Below, one piece after another: positions 22,805-35,600 of a DNA stretch of 64,000 nucleotides. The stretch spans positions 1-64,000 of the forward strand of contig AFXF02001822.1 of assembly GCA_000231825.2 (NCBI GenBank), given 5' to 3'. The notes under the pieces were generated by a model. That model did not search any database. It saw nothing but the letters and a program-made list of their open reading frames with translations, and was not told the origin of the DNA. A program made the position numbers and the translations under genes. The stretch comes from Tetrahymena elliotti 4EA. Its lineage: Eukaryota; Ciliophora; Oligohymenophorea; Hymenostomatida; Tetrahymenidae. Positions within the stretch are counted from its first letter, which is position 1. Each line of letters opens with the position of its first letter.

Positions 22805-25800
22805 TCAATCAATCTATATATATTTGGAAGAAGCTTCTTCTATATCATCAAGCTAGGATAAAATATTTTGAGTTGATTTAGGAAGTGTATTTTTTTATAA
22901 ATTTAGATTAGAACTTTAGTGCTTACTGACTTTTCTAGGATTATTTACAAATGATTCCTCTTCTATGTCATCATTCTCTGAGCTTTAATCACTTTCAACT
23001 ATTATTTTAGTTTATTTTATACTTTGTTTCAACAAAGCCATTTATTCATTCTTCACATATCTTTTAAAGTCTCTATAAACATTCTTAGGCTTTTTATTTT
23101 GTCGTTAATCAGCAGTCTAGTTTCTATAACCTAAAGGTTAGCTTGTATTTTTTTACTCAGAAGAAGATTTTATTTATACAGGCTGCTTTGTAAACAGAGA
23201 TTTTGGTCTATTTTATGGTTAACTAAATTCAGAAACATTAAATAGTGGTTTAGACTATAATTTGTCTTCCAAAAGCTTTTACTAAATTTAATCCCCAATT
23301 TCATTAAAATTTGTAGTTTAACTATTTGAATCATTTATTTTATCTTAGTTATTAGTTTGTTAAGAATTTTATTTGCAATGACTCAAGTTAATTACTTACT
23401 TTTTCTCATCAACTTCACTTTGCTCTAATATTTTTTTCTTAGAATTAGCTTACTACAAAGATTTATCAGTTAAGAATTTTATGTATTGTTATGCATAAGG
23501 CCAGTTTGAAATACTATATTTATATATTTTTCCAAGAAGAGGATTATAAAATACAATATGATTAACTTCTACATTTAATGCCACCCTAAGCAAAGCTGCA
23601 TAGGCTAAAACCTAAAAATTGTGTAAAAATATAATTAATGAAAGTCTAAAATAATATTTACTTAGAGAATATACTCTTTTGAGATAGATTAAAACTATGA
23701 AGCCTTAATTTCATAAATTGTGTCATCTGCTAGCAAATCTATCTCTCCCTTTAAATTTAAACCATGAGTCACTACCACTTTTACTCTTAACTTCTCATAA
23801 TTAAATTATTATAAATATTTAATAAAATTGCTTAAGTTGTCTTAAATATTTTTGGGGTTGAGAGCCTAATAATCATTTCTATAAAGTACTCTCCTAGTCA
23901 TATCAAATAACTAACCACATTTACTAACTTGATAAATATCATAAAGTATATTGCTACATTTCATCTCTGGATTCATAAATTTCTTATAACTTTTTATAAA
24001 TGGTTCTTTATTATAATCTTCAGGGAAATATTCTTTAGCAATAGCATTTAAATCTTCTACTTAATGAGTCACTTAGCTAATAATTAATAATAGAATTAAT
24101 TATTTTCAGGAATAAAAAAATTTCTATTTGTATCAGGATGAAAAAAGTTACCTGTATTGTATATTATATTTTTCAGTAAACTCTTTCAATATTTAGTAGA
24201 TAGTACAAAGAGTTTGAATTTCAAATATGTTAAGCTTAACATTTTACTAAATTCTGTCTACTTTACCAAACTGATAGAACAAATTAAATGATTCAATATA
24301 TTCCTGTTCATCTTCAATATCAGCAAAATCAAGCATCTTATTACTAAAAAATGTACTATATTTAGAAATTAGCTCTGCTTTTTCTGCCCTCCATAAAATA
24401 GAAAAAAGAACAACCTGAGCATATTCATAAGAATAGCCATTCTCAGCCTTAAGCTATTCTGCAAGAGTCCTCTAAATTAATCTATTTAATTCGAAAGTAT
24501 TTTGACTATAAAATATTTAATAATTAATGTTTACAAATCTATATATAACCCTAAGTCTACAAATAAATTATTATTTCTTATTTCTGTTTCATTTATATTG
24601 CTCTTTGGATGTATTTGGCGGATTTCTAATTCATCTAATTTTTGCAAAAATTAATCAGCTTCACTCAAATCAGTGTGATCCATTGACTCAATAATCTTTG
24701 TCACTTACACATCTCTTTCAAAATCCTTTTTAATGTTTTCTTTACAAAGTTTTTTAATAAGAGTTTTTTTAAATTGAAATGGAAACAAACAAATAAAAAA
24801 TTGCCTTCTTTCAATCAAAAATTTTTTGTAATTTACCTTCTTCACACTTCATGTCATTATCTGTAATATCAATATCTCTTTCATATAAGTCAGCATTAAT
24901 ACCACTAAAAAATCTACAAACCTTGATTAATTATGAATATTATTTTTTAGTTTTCTTATTTTTTTCTAATAATTTTTTGATATTACTTTATGACATTTAT
25001 TATTTTTTACCATAGCAAAATAGAGTTCATTAATAGCTCTGGTAGCTCCTACATAAAATAATCTTCTACATTCCTCTAACCTTGTTAAAGAATTTGAAGG
25101 ATCTCTTAAGAAATTATTTGGAAAAAATTCATCGTTTACACCAATAAAAAAAACAACTTTCCACTCTAATCCTTTGGATCTATGAATAGTACTTAGAGTA
25201 ATTCTATCTTACTTTAAAAGCTCTCCTTAATTAGTTTTTCCACCATAAATGCTAGAATTATTGCCTATCATACTCATATAATTTAATTTTAAGCTACTTT
25301 TTTCATTGTGTTTTTCTAAAGCTTCTTCAAAAAATTTGAGAGGCTAATTTGTTGAGCATAGGATAGCAATATCTTTTAAATTATATCTTTTAAGTTTGTT
25401 TTTGATTTATGATATGATTTCTTCATTTTGATTATATAATCCCTTAAAGCATTGCAAGTAAGGCTTAAGTTCACTTCCTCCTAAATTTTATATTTTCAAG
25501 AATTAAAAATTAGAAATGGAAATTTTATTGATATGAACATTTTTACCTTATTCTTTGACTAAATATCTCATGCTCTTTTAAATAAGATTTTTTGAAGAAG
25601 CTATTATAGAGTTAGAAAATAATGTAATAGGTTTTGAACATCTATAATTAGTAGAAAGCATGTATGTTTTAATGTGAGCTCCCTAAAACTTTTTGATGTC
25701 TTCATCTATCCTTGTCTGTATTATATCTATACGCGAATCTCTCCATCCATATATATTTTAGGCATCATCTCCTATAAATAAAATAATAATTATATACTCT

Positions 25801-26443
25801 GTTTATTTAGAATATTTCTGCTTAAACTTCTTAAACTCTTAAGGAAATAATAAAAATAATTAAAATATTTATTACCTATTACAACAAGAAAACACCCGTG
25901 TTTTTTAAACAACATCAAAATATCATATTAAAGTTAATTCACATCTTAAAATTCATCGAAAAAGAAATATTTATATCTGTCCAAAACATATTTTATCCCA
26001 TCTCTTGTTTATAAGAATTTAAATAGTTCATAACAATATTCTTTTACACTAAGACCAAACTATTTAGTTTAAGCATTTTAACTATTCTTAATATACTAAA
26101 AATAAAGACGGAAAGCTATTTTATCAATATTTCCTATATCTAACTTTTTAGCAGACTATTCTCCTATTAATTCCATCGCTCTACTTTAGATATTCCTTCC
26201 AGCTTCTACATTAAAAGTACTAATAATAATACTCTCAGGAGCTACTCCATGATCAATCAAATACTTAAGTCTAGCAACTAAAGTAGTAGTTTTTCCTGAT
26301 CCTGCACATGCAATAATCTTTTAGTCTTGCCTTAATTCTGAAGTAATGATTTTTAATTATTCTTCACTAGGCCTTAGTTCGCAAGATTCACCAAATTTAT
26401 TTGTGTATTTAATAACTCTATAATCATTTTAGTTACTTATCAT
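22805..26443 (-). CDS. UvrD-type SF1 helicase fused to a RecB-like PD-(D/E)XK nuclease domain, 1,064 aa
   Basis: Seven exons: 25876-26443, 25011-25771, 24921-24837 (85 nt), 24535-24739, 24152-24505, 23662-24076 and 22805-23611. The phases of every join agree. Helicase motifs in order: Q-motif region PSEEQLKII (about 25-33), Walker A ACAGSGKTTT (45-54), Walker B FFDEFQDVN (about 161-169), motif III VIGDDAQNIYGWR (about 188-200), motif IV LSTNYRCSKPI, motif V STIHRSKGLEWKVVF (about 383-397) and motif VI RLFYVGATRA (about 426-435). These are the full set of an SF1A ATP-dependent 3'-5' translocase. Near residues 768-800 the protein has GEIDLL, then TIYEIKAS, then ILQVLAY. This is the G-x-x-D / E-x-K / Q-x-x-x-Y pattern of the RecB/Cas4 nuclease family. 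The last ~210 residues are polar and low-complexity. A role in DNA end processing or repair is inferred. One of the introns (24506-24534) is only 29 nt. Confidence 0.88.
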
Positions 26444-27232
26444 TTCTGTAAGCAGTTCTCAAAAGAATAGATATAACGAAAAACAAAATTTTAAAGCAGA
26501 AAATGAATTCTTTTAAATGTCAATTCTATTTTAGAATAAGAACAGTTTAGTATAATAGAAAGATAGTAAAATTATGTTATTATTAATTTGAATTAATCTT
26601 TTAATAAATGCGATGCATCCAAACTTTATTTAATTTGAAGAAAATTTTGCGGGAGTTTAAATGTATTCTGACAGAACTAAAATCTTATTAAATCTACTAT
26701 TATATAATCAAACAAAAAAACAATTTTTTTAAAAGAGTTACTTTCTAATTTTTTACTGATGAGTTAGTTTATGGAAAAAAGAAAAAGAGAAAATATTTTT
26801 GATGTATTAATAATAGTAAGCATTTTCATTCATAAAGGGTTTCCAATTAAATTTTCTTTAAAAACAATCTTATTGATGATTAAAAGAAAGCATGAATGTT
26901 TATTTTTGATTTTTTATGAGTAAATATTTGATTGTTATCTAAAAATATAAAAATAATAAAAAAATTAATTTTTTTTTGTTTTATCTTTTAGCAGTTAAAT
27001 AAATAAAAAATTATTAATATTTAAAAATTAGTTTGTTTTTTTTATTTTTAGCTGTAAATATTTTAATTTCTTGAAAGATAATTGACTTAATAATAATTAT
27101 AATGTTGAAAACTTGATTTTCATTAAGATTTTTTTAAAATACACCTCCAGCTTTATGGGTTATATATGAATAAAAATTAAATTCTATTAATCACCATAAT
27201 AATTTAGAGGAAAGAATTATTCTACAAAAGAA
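26444..27232. other. Divergent intergenic, 0.8 kb
   Basis: Between the minus-strand helicase gene and the plus-strand LRR-like pseudogene. AT-rich; a short in-frame extension upstream of 27233 has no family character. An ATG at 27167 opens a different frame and is not used here. Confidence 0.5.
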
Positions 27233-28850
27233 ATGTAAATTCTAAGCCAAAGGCTACAGAAATATAAAAATCTTTAAAAATTTAAGTTAGATTTAAGGTA
27301 CTGTATTTTAATACTTTTATTTTTTCTTATTTAACATTGTAATTTTAAAATAAAAGCACTAATAAAGTTAATTAGGATGGAGCAATTTTTATAGGCCAAG
27401 CTTTAAGTTAACTAAATGACTTAAAAGAAGTTATTATTTTGCTTTCAAGCAATTGTTATGGGTAATTAAAGATATATAAAATATATTTTTTTATTTTTAT
27501 AATAACTTGAATCTATAATATGTACAATTTTGTAAGTGAGGATGGAGCTTTAGAGCTTGGAACAGGATTAGGAAATTGTAAAAAACTACAATATTTAGAA
27601 ATTAATTTTAGGGTACAATATTTTATAATTATATGAATTTATAATCTTCTAACATTTTAAAGATTTTATTTGTGTCATATTAAATTTTAATCAATTTAGA
27701 TGTAATACTATTAAATCAGATTAAATCAGATTAAATCAGATGGTGCTATAAATCTTGCTAAATAAATTAAAAATATCTAAAATCTAAAAGTTTTAATGAT
27801 GAATGAATATAAAGTTATCAACTTTCTATTTAAACATATTTTATTAATTTTTATTTAAAATTTTAGAAACAATACCGTTGCTTAAGGATTAGCAGATTGT
27901 TTAGGTGGATACTCTAATCCAATAAATTTAAAGCCTAACTAGTAAATATATAAATAAATATATTTATTAATTTATAAAAAATATAATTTAATTTGGTTAA
28001 GAGTTTTAAAATTTAAGGTTTCAAAATAAAACAAAATGCCATTTTTTATAAAATCAAAAATAGATTTGAAAATCTAAATCACATTTTTTTATTTTTAATT
28101 TGAACCTTTAAAATAATTTCAAAAAAATAGAAATTAAAATATAAAAATTTTCAACATTTTCTCTCTTTTATTATCTTTTTTTTATAAAATTTGCAGGAAT
28201 AATAGTATTGGAAATTAAGCATGCTATGGCTTTGGCCTTGGTTATAGTAAATGATAAAATCTAGAAAAACTATCTCAAAATTTATAAGGAAATGAATATG
28301 AGTAAAAATTTTACCAATATATTTTATTAAAAAAAGAAAATTTTAAATATTAATTGAAAAATTATTTTAAAAGATATAATAGAATAACCGAAGAAGGGGC
28401 AACTTAATTAGGAATAAGTCTTTCTAAACGCTAAAAATTGAAAATTTTATAGATTAAGTTAAAGTAAATTGATTTCACATTTTAACATTTTGAAAATGAT
28501 TGAGAATAGAAAAATTATCTAATTTTAAAATATTTAAGTGAATAGCCTTTAAATTAAGAAGGGACATGTAGCTTGATAAAATCTTTAAATAAAATCAAAA
28601 ATCTTAAAATTCTAGACTTTCATCAAAGATTTCGCTATTATATGTAAAAACTATTAATTTAAAATCTTTAATTGAACAAATTTATTTCAAAATTACTTTT
28701 TAGTTTCATTTTTTATTAATTATGAAACAATTTTTTATTTATGAAGTTTTAGGGGTTTTAAATATTTAGATAATTTAGGAGCATACTAAATTGGATTAAA
28801 CTTAAATCAAAGCAAGTTTTAAGTGATTTCTCTTTATCTTTTGTAAATAA
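27233..28850 (+). pseudogene. Decayed leucine-rich-repeat-like gene, one exon per repeat
   Basis: A run of short exon-like pieces separated by 50-240 nt AT-rich gaps, each encoding one repeat of a ciliate LRR-like family (pattern GA..LG..L....NL..L.L.L). Readable units are LQKYKNLQKFKLDL (exon ending at 27297), DGAIFIGQALSQLNDLKEVI (27357-27461), DGALELGTGLGNCKKLQYLE (27537-27612), DGAINLAKQIKNIQNLKVLM (about 27739-27800), VAQGLADCLGGYSNPINL (about 27880-27930), a unit from 28197, EEGATQLGISLSKRQKLKIL (from about 28383) and EGTCSLIKSLNKIKNLKILD (about 28557-28620). Junctions are mostly phase 2. The unit from 28197 has an in-frame TGA at 28252-28254, a triplicated 10-mer disturbs another, and later units are degenerate. 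No start region or partner domain is seen. It is most likely a pseudogene or gene relic; a live gene with unusual splicing cannot be excluded. Confidence 0.6.
27711..27740. repeat. 10-bp tandem repeat, three copies
   Basis: TTAAATCAGA is repeated exactly three times head to tail inside an LRR-like exon. As 10 is not a multiple of three, each extra copy shifts the reading frame. Simple replication slippage is the likely origin. Confidence 0.95.
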
Positions 28851-29637
28851 ATTATTATTCTCAAATATTGATAATCTTTTAATATTAAAAAGAAGATCAA
28901 TAAATAGAGAATAGAAGAAAATTTTAACTAAATCACTTAAAAAGTGTCATTCTCTGGTTCTCTGGTTTCTTAAAAGGTTTTATTTGAAAAATGATCAAAT
29001 TTTTAATTGATATCAACTATCCGATTAAAAGTTCAAAAAGCCAATTAACAATTTTAAATAAATATAAAAATTATCAATAATTTTATCAAGCAGTGTAGTG
29101 TATAGCATTAAAAATTCTTCAAATAAAAAATGAGTTTTTTGAATACTTATCTTTATGTATTTAACATTTTTTAAAACAATTATTTTATTTTTATTGAAAT
29201 ATCAATATTTTTTTAGTAAACATGGAGAATACTATTAATAAATGTGATTAAAGTCGGATAACAAAAATTTGTCAATGGTATTATCCATAAATTATTTATA
29301 AGAATAATTGTGCTGATATATTAGATTTTAATTGTCAACTTAAAAAGTTGTTGGTATTTCTAATTTATAATCCTGTTGAAAACCTGAACAAAAAAAAATA
29401 TTTATTTTTATCAAAAACTAAGATATGTTTTGAAAAGTGTTTGTTTTTATATTCCTTAAAACAATAGGATTTTTAAAATTAATTTGATTTTTTAAGTTGT
29501 ATTAAGTCTTAGTTTTAAAAAGTTAGAATAATTAATGAAACTGTCTAAATAATTGCTAAAAAGATAATTTGGAGTTAGAAACTTTTAATAAAAATAGAAT
29601 TTTCAAAAAAAAAATATATGTAAGTTTATACAGTTTT
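28851..29637. other. AT-rich stretch after the LRR-like relic
   Basis: Mostly non-coding. A plus-strand frame from 29222 is open for about 170 codons in the ciliate code (MENTINKCDQSRITKIC...), but it runs antisense into the next gene. An open frame of this length is possible by chance when TGA is the only stop. It could be a last LRR-like remnant (NCQLKKLLVFLIYN). A short direct repeat, TTCTCTGG twice, lies near 28950. Confidence 0.4.
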
Positions 29638-32600
29638 TCATTTATTATTTAATTTGAGGATAGTCATAAAGTCATTAGAATTCTTTATATCATTAGACTT
29701 TGGATTATTTTCATCATATTATTGAATATTGTCTAAATCATTTTCGCTTTCTACAATATTTTAAATTTTTTTATCTACATTATTTTCCTCTAGTACTTCA
29801 TCATCTTTAAATTTGTTTAATGTAATTTAGTCTGATTCACTAAATTATTTGAAAACACTTTAATTCTTAACTATCATTGGAGTCTATGACTATGATTATC
29901 CTTCTATGTAAAATATAAAAGTTAATATTCAATAAGAAAATAAAGAAATGTTACGTTTGTTTAGTACCTAGCTTGCAAAGAGAGTAGTATCTTAAGTTCG
30001 ATTCCCAGCTAAGGCAAATTAAGGTCCAACAGTAGAATCTAATGCCAATAATTTTGCATTTGTAGCAAAATGGTGAGTTTTATTATCTATTTTTTATCAT
30101 TTTTAAAAAATAATGTAAAAATAAAAAATTGCTTACTTTTTGAAGTAATGAGTTTGCTTGTGTTAATATCACAAATCTACTGAATTTTTTATGCTTGCAT
30201 CTTAATTAGGATAGTGATATTCTTTTAAATTAATTTCCAACGTCCATAAACAACCATAGAATTTGTGTTTTTTACTATAATAAAATCAATTAGAGTTTTA
30301 TGGATCCATTTTTTTAGTAATTTGATCATAGTTCCATCTCTTTAGTCTATCATGTTACTTACTTTAATGCGAATTATAATTAATAACACACCGAAGACAA
30401 AAAAGACATGTATTAAATATTGTAATATAGCAAATAAGTTATAGGAATAAATCTAGCTTAGCTATTATAGTATAATATTTGTTAAAATTAAAACCCTTGA
30501 TAAAGAATCTAATACTTCTATCTTCTTAACCATGTAGGGCTTAAATATTGTATTTGCTATTATAGTAAAGCAAATAACTAAAGACACTATCTAATAAGCA
30601 AAGTTTTAATCTATTTAATTATACCATGTATAAAAGGCTATCACAAAAGTTTTAAAATAAATTTTGTTTATTTCCCAAAAGTAATATTTTGGTTTATAGT
30701 CTAGATAAAAATATCCTAATTTATACTTTGTTGTGCAGTAATTTAACTTTTCTTTGTGTTTAAATAGTTAAAAGCCAATATATATTGGAACTATAAAAAG
30801 AAAGATAAAGTATGGAATCACAAGAGCATTTATAAATCCTCTATAAGATTCATCATTACACTAAATCTAGAAATTCAAAGATACATATGAATTATCACCT
30901 ATAGTTCTACAAGACAAAGCCATAGTAAAAAGTTTAATTAAACTTGGCTAAAAGAATGTATAAAGTATAGTTATGGTAGAGTAATTGTGATATTTTTTAA
31001 TGCCTAATATTTTTAGTTTGTAGAATATAAACATTCCTACAAATATTACCACAAAAAAGAAAAGTGGATAAATAGAGGTAAAAAGCAATTTTATCTTTAC
31101 AGTTCCATGCTTTTGAACAAAAGAATTTGGATAAATACAATGTGAGTTGGAAAGTATATTTATTGATGGAGATCCTAAATAGCTTGTAGAATTCATCAAT
31201 GAGGTAAAGCCAGACTTCATACTAAGTTAAAATAAAACTGATGTGAACTAAAGATAGTTAATTAACATTTTCATGTATTATGTTGATTTATCTTTCATAC
31301 AACTAACAGAAATAGGAATGATATTAATATATCTGAGATATGAGCAAGTCGAATGATAAATATAATTATTCATAAACATCAAGATACTTAAAACTAAGTA
31401 GAGCAGTAAGAAAAAGCCTATTAAAAATATATATTAATTATTTCTTAATTTAAACATAATTTATTAAAAATAATTTAAATTTGTTCATAAATTTCAGTTG
31501 TAAAACGTAAATAGAAATTTTCAATAAACAAAAGAGTTAATTAAAAACAATTTACTTAGAAAGATGATGAATAAAACATAAACAGATTCCTCTTAACATT
31601 CATAGCACATTGAATCTGATTAATTAAATGTGTATTTCTTACCCCACACATCTCCACTTTCATCACAAAATTAACATAAGGGCCCTGAAAAACCTTAAAT
31701 GCATCCTTATTTACTATCTTAACTACTTTCTTTGCAAGAAGTGGTTTGAATGATTTAATTACAACTAAATATTTAATCAGATTTCAAATTTTCTCTCCAA
31801 TATCCATCTTTAAGAACTATTTGATCCCCTTAGCATGAAATAGCTTATGAAGGACATTACAAGCAACTTAATATTTGTGAATTAGTTTAATCATTTGGGT
31901 CATTTAATTAATAAAATCCCTTTTAGCAAATTTCACAAGTTTAAATTATGTTGGTTAAATTTTTTTAAATTTCTCCAGATTTACAAGAACGAAATTCTAT
32001 TAATATATTTTAATTAATTTGTGCTTATGAAAAAGAGTTTGTTGTGATAATGATTTTGATTATCCTGTTGAATTTTGGCTACGCACTGATTTTTAACGAT
32101 GAAAAAACAAAAGCTGATGAACTCTCATTAAATTGGTTGAAATTTAACAAAGTTTATCCACTAAGTTATGTACTTGAAGGATCGTCTACCTAGACTTATA
32201 TCTAGTAAGATTTTAATTCTTATTACACACTTAAAGCATATTGCTCTTTGTTTAGTTGACCTACATTAAACTTTAAAATTTAGTCATATTGATCTATAAG
32301 CTACAATTACAAATATAAATAGTCTCCACTATTAAAAGAATCAATTAAAAGAGTATCTTCATCTAATAGATATCTATTATTTTAATATTTTAACTAATTA
32401 TTAAAGATATTATTTTTTTCTTTTATTAATAGACTTCTAGATTTTTATGAATATGTGTTAAGCATAGCCTTGACGGGGAATATACCAATATTCTTACCAA
32501 ATATGATTCCGATATTGTTTATTATTTTAGATTGAGAGTTTATGACTTTAAATGGATCGTTTGTTGTTAAAATAATCCTTACACCTCCTCCAATTTAGGC

Positions 32601-35600
32601 TTAGTTCTGTTGGATAATAGAATTTTCATCTAAAATTAGCTTGGAAGATTGGTAAAGATATAAGGCACCACCAGATCCTAATGCTATATTTTAAATAAAC
32701 TTTGAATTTGTTATATTTATAACTTCTGTTATTGTACTAAAGCTAAATGCTCCCCCATCTATAGATGTATTTGATTAAAATAAGCAGTTTTGTATATTTA
32801 CTGTTTTTGAATTTGATATAAAAATATTCCCCTGATTTTAAGAATAATTTATATCAATAATATTTAATGTAGTTGCTTGTATATTAAATAAAGGTTAACT
32901 ATTTTATTTTGAAAGAACTAATTAATTGTCTTTAGATATTGCTGTTTTTGTAATCTCGCCATCAGCTATAGTTAAAGTGTCATCATACAAAATGACTTAT
33001 TCTGTGTCACTTGAATAACAGTTAATGTAATATAACAATAAAATGTTAATATTTCCAACCATTTTTATCTGAGATACAGAAGTTTAAAAGAATCCTACTA
33101 TTTCAAGCAAGTAAAATTCTTAAAATTTTTATGTCTAATCATAAATTTATGAAGTAGCTTTTTGATATGGTATTCTTGAAGGTACTTGATTACTAATAAT
33201 ATCAATTTGTTAAATAGAAAGTTATTAACCTTTGTTAAAGTAAAATAATTAATAAAATTGATTTTAAATTACTTTCAAATTAGTAATTTAGATATTTTTG
33301 ATGCTTTCAAAACCAAATAGAAGAGATTCTTTCTAAATATAAGAATTTATTATTGTTAAATTACTAATTGAAACATTATCACAATTTTTGAATAGGATAA
33401 GAGCTTGATCTGAAATATTGTTATTAATGTAAAACTGAATATTTGTAATAAGTAAATTGGAAATCGTCACATTAGCTAAATTAGCAAATAAAATTTAAAT
33501 CCCTGTTAAGTTTTATTATCCAATCACAATATTTTACCACTTAACTTACTTTGTTATTGAGGAAAATTGATATGTTTGGTTATTCTATGTAAAAATAAAA
33601 GAAAAGTTAGAAAAATAAATATCATTCCTTTATAGTTACTAAAATGAATTTGATTAGAGCTGAAGAGTATTGTTTTGATTTTATTAATCAGGAGCAAGGA
33701 TAACTTAAACGTTTTGATCAGTGATAAAATCTAAAGATTTCAAAGTATTTCCTTAATTGGCTATAATTCGATATTACATCTTTAAGATATTATTTCTGTA
33801 AATATAAGAAAATATATTCTAGCCTTAGATTCTATCAATCATACTTATAGAAGAATAGCATGAGTACTAAAGAGAAGATGAAGCATAAGCTTATTACATA
33901 GTAGATTAAAAATATAACTAAGTATTAATTATTTTATCAAATATGCCATTATCTGATATACCAACAATTCTCAATGTATTACCATCATTTTATTGATAAT
34001 AAGCATCAATTATTTCAGAATTTGATATTTAAGTAGAATCAATATAAGTGATTGATTTATTAGAATTGACTATGTAAATTTCTAACAGAGTATTCATACA
34101 TATAATGATTATATTTTGGTTAATTATAGTAAGGGACGATATTTGAATCAAAGAGTTTATCTTTTTAATCTGATTTACATACTTCAGTGTACCTCTTTAA
34201 AAAAAGTTGATTTATGAATTAGAGTAAGCCAAAATATATTGGTCTGTTTAGGTAAATCTATTGTATTAATTATTAGGGAAAGAGAGATATTGGAGAAAGG
34301 AAAAACTTTTTAAATCTAATACATATATCAACTTCTCATACATAAATGAGATAAAGCATTAACTATTAGTTTCATCAACGAAAAGTGAATTAATTTGGTT
34401 AATCTCTTAATTATTTAAGGTTGATGTATCAATTTAAGCTTTTATTTATAGATCAGTTAAAGATAATAAAGTTAAAATATTAAAGCGATAAGCTAATATT
34501 AGGTAAGAATCTGTCTTGAAAAATAATTTAACAAAATTATTTTTGATATTTCCTTATTATTACCAGGGTGAAATTATTTATTAAGATACAGCTGTCACTT
34601 AATCGTAATAAATAACTCTTCCAGAACTAAAACTTATGAATAGTTTTTTTTATGTTTGAGGACCAAATGAAATATGATTTCTAAGATATTCATTATTTTT
34701 ACTATAATCGATGACATTTTTTTTCCAATAATTGGTTCCATCTTTATAAAAGAGGTAATTTATATGAATTAACTACTTTTCAGTAGTTAAAAGCAACTCA
34801 TTAGTTAAAAACATTCTTGCTTTTGGGTCTTTGATTTAAGCAACATAACTTGATGAATGTATTTCATTATTTTCAACTTAATCAAAAGTATAAATAAGAA
34901 TTTAGTCATCAAATGTAAATAAAATAATTTCATAGAGATCAATTTAGAAAACATTCCTAACTGGATTTGAGAAATAAGTCATGTAAGTTTAGGTAAAATC
35001 TTTGTATGAGTATAAAATATTATTTTAATCAAAGACAAAGTAAGAGGGAGAAACTTGTTAATTTGATCCTAATTTTTGTTAATGTTTAAAGTAAAACTAT
35101 TCTACTTTATTGTTTTAGACTATTTAGAATTTTTAATTCAGATTATGGTTCAATAAAATTACTAACTTTGAATTAAATATAAATAAGCTGTTGTATGCTT
35201 CATCTACAACCATGCCATTTGGAGATCCTGCTACTTTAAAATCATAAATATTCATCACATTTTAAATTGATCTTTGTGTAAGAAAATTTAAACTATAAAA
35301 CACTCCAACGCTATCTAAATAATTTAAACGAGAATTAATTGTGTCGTAAAACAATGAAACAACTATTCCAATCCCTAGTTCTGTATAAGTACTAATTGTA
35401 AAGCCATCATCTTAGTAAGTGGATAGATTAAAATAAAATAATTATCCATATCTAATTTCATCTGAATAATAAACCAAAGTATTATAATCAGCTATATAAT
35501 AGTAGCCTAGCAAATTTCCACCACCAGTAGGCTTGAAGTATATAATCTGAGTAAGCTATTACCTTGAAAAAATGAATATATCTATTAATAAAAAAAATAA

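Noticed and set aside
29222..29750. Plus-strand ciliate-code frame of ~170 codons (MENTINKCDQ...)
   Set aside because: With TGA as the only stop and ~80% A+T, such frames arise by chance; its 3' part overlaps the confirmed last exon of gene A antisense. Kept only as a possible LRR remnant.
29996..30006. GTTCGATTCCC resembling a tRNA B box on the plus strand
   Set aside because: It lies inside an exon of giant gene A (antisense to LAGNRTQD) and I could not build an acceptor stem, anticodon arm or terminator around it.
31418..31555. Possible internally eliminated sequence (IES) rather than intron in gene A
   Set aside because: It has GT...AG ends, the same position and phase as the intron in gene C, and no flanking direct repeat was seen; a normal intron explains it.
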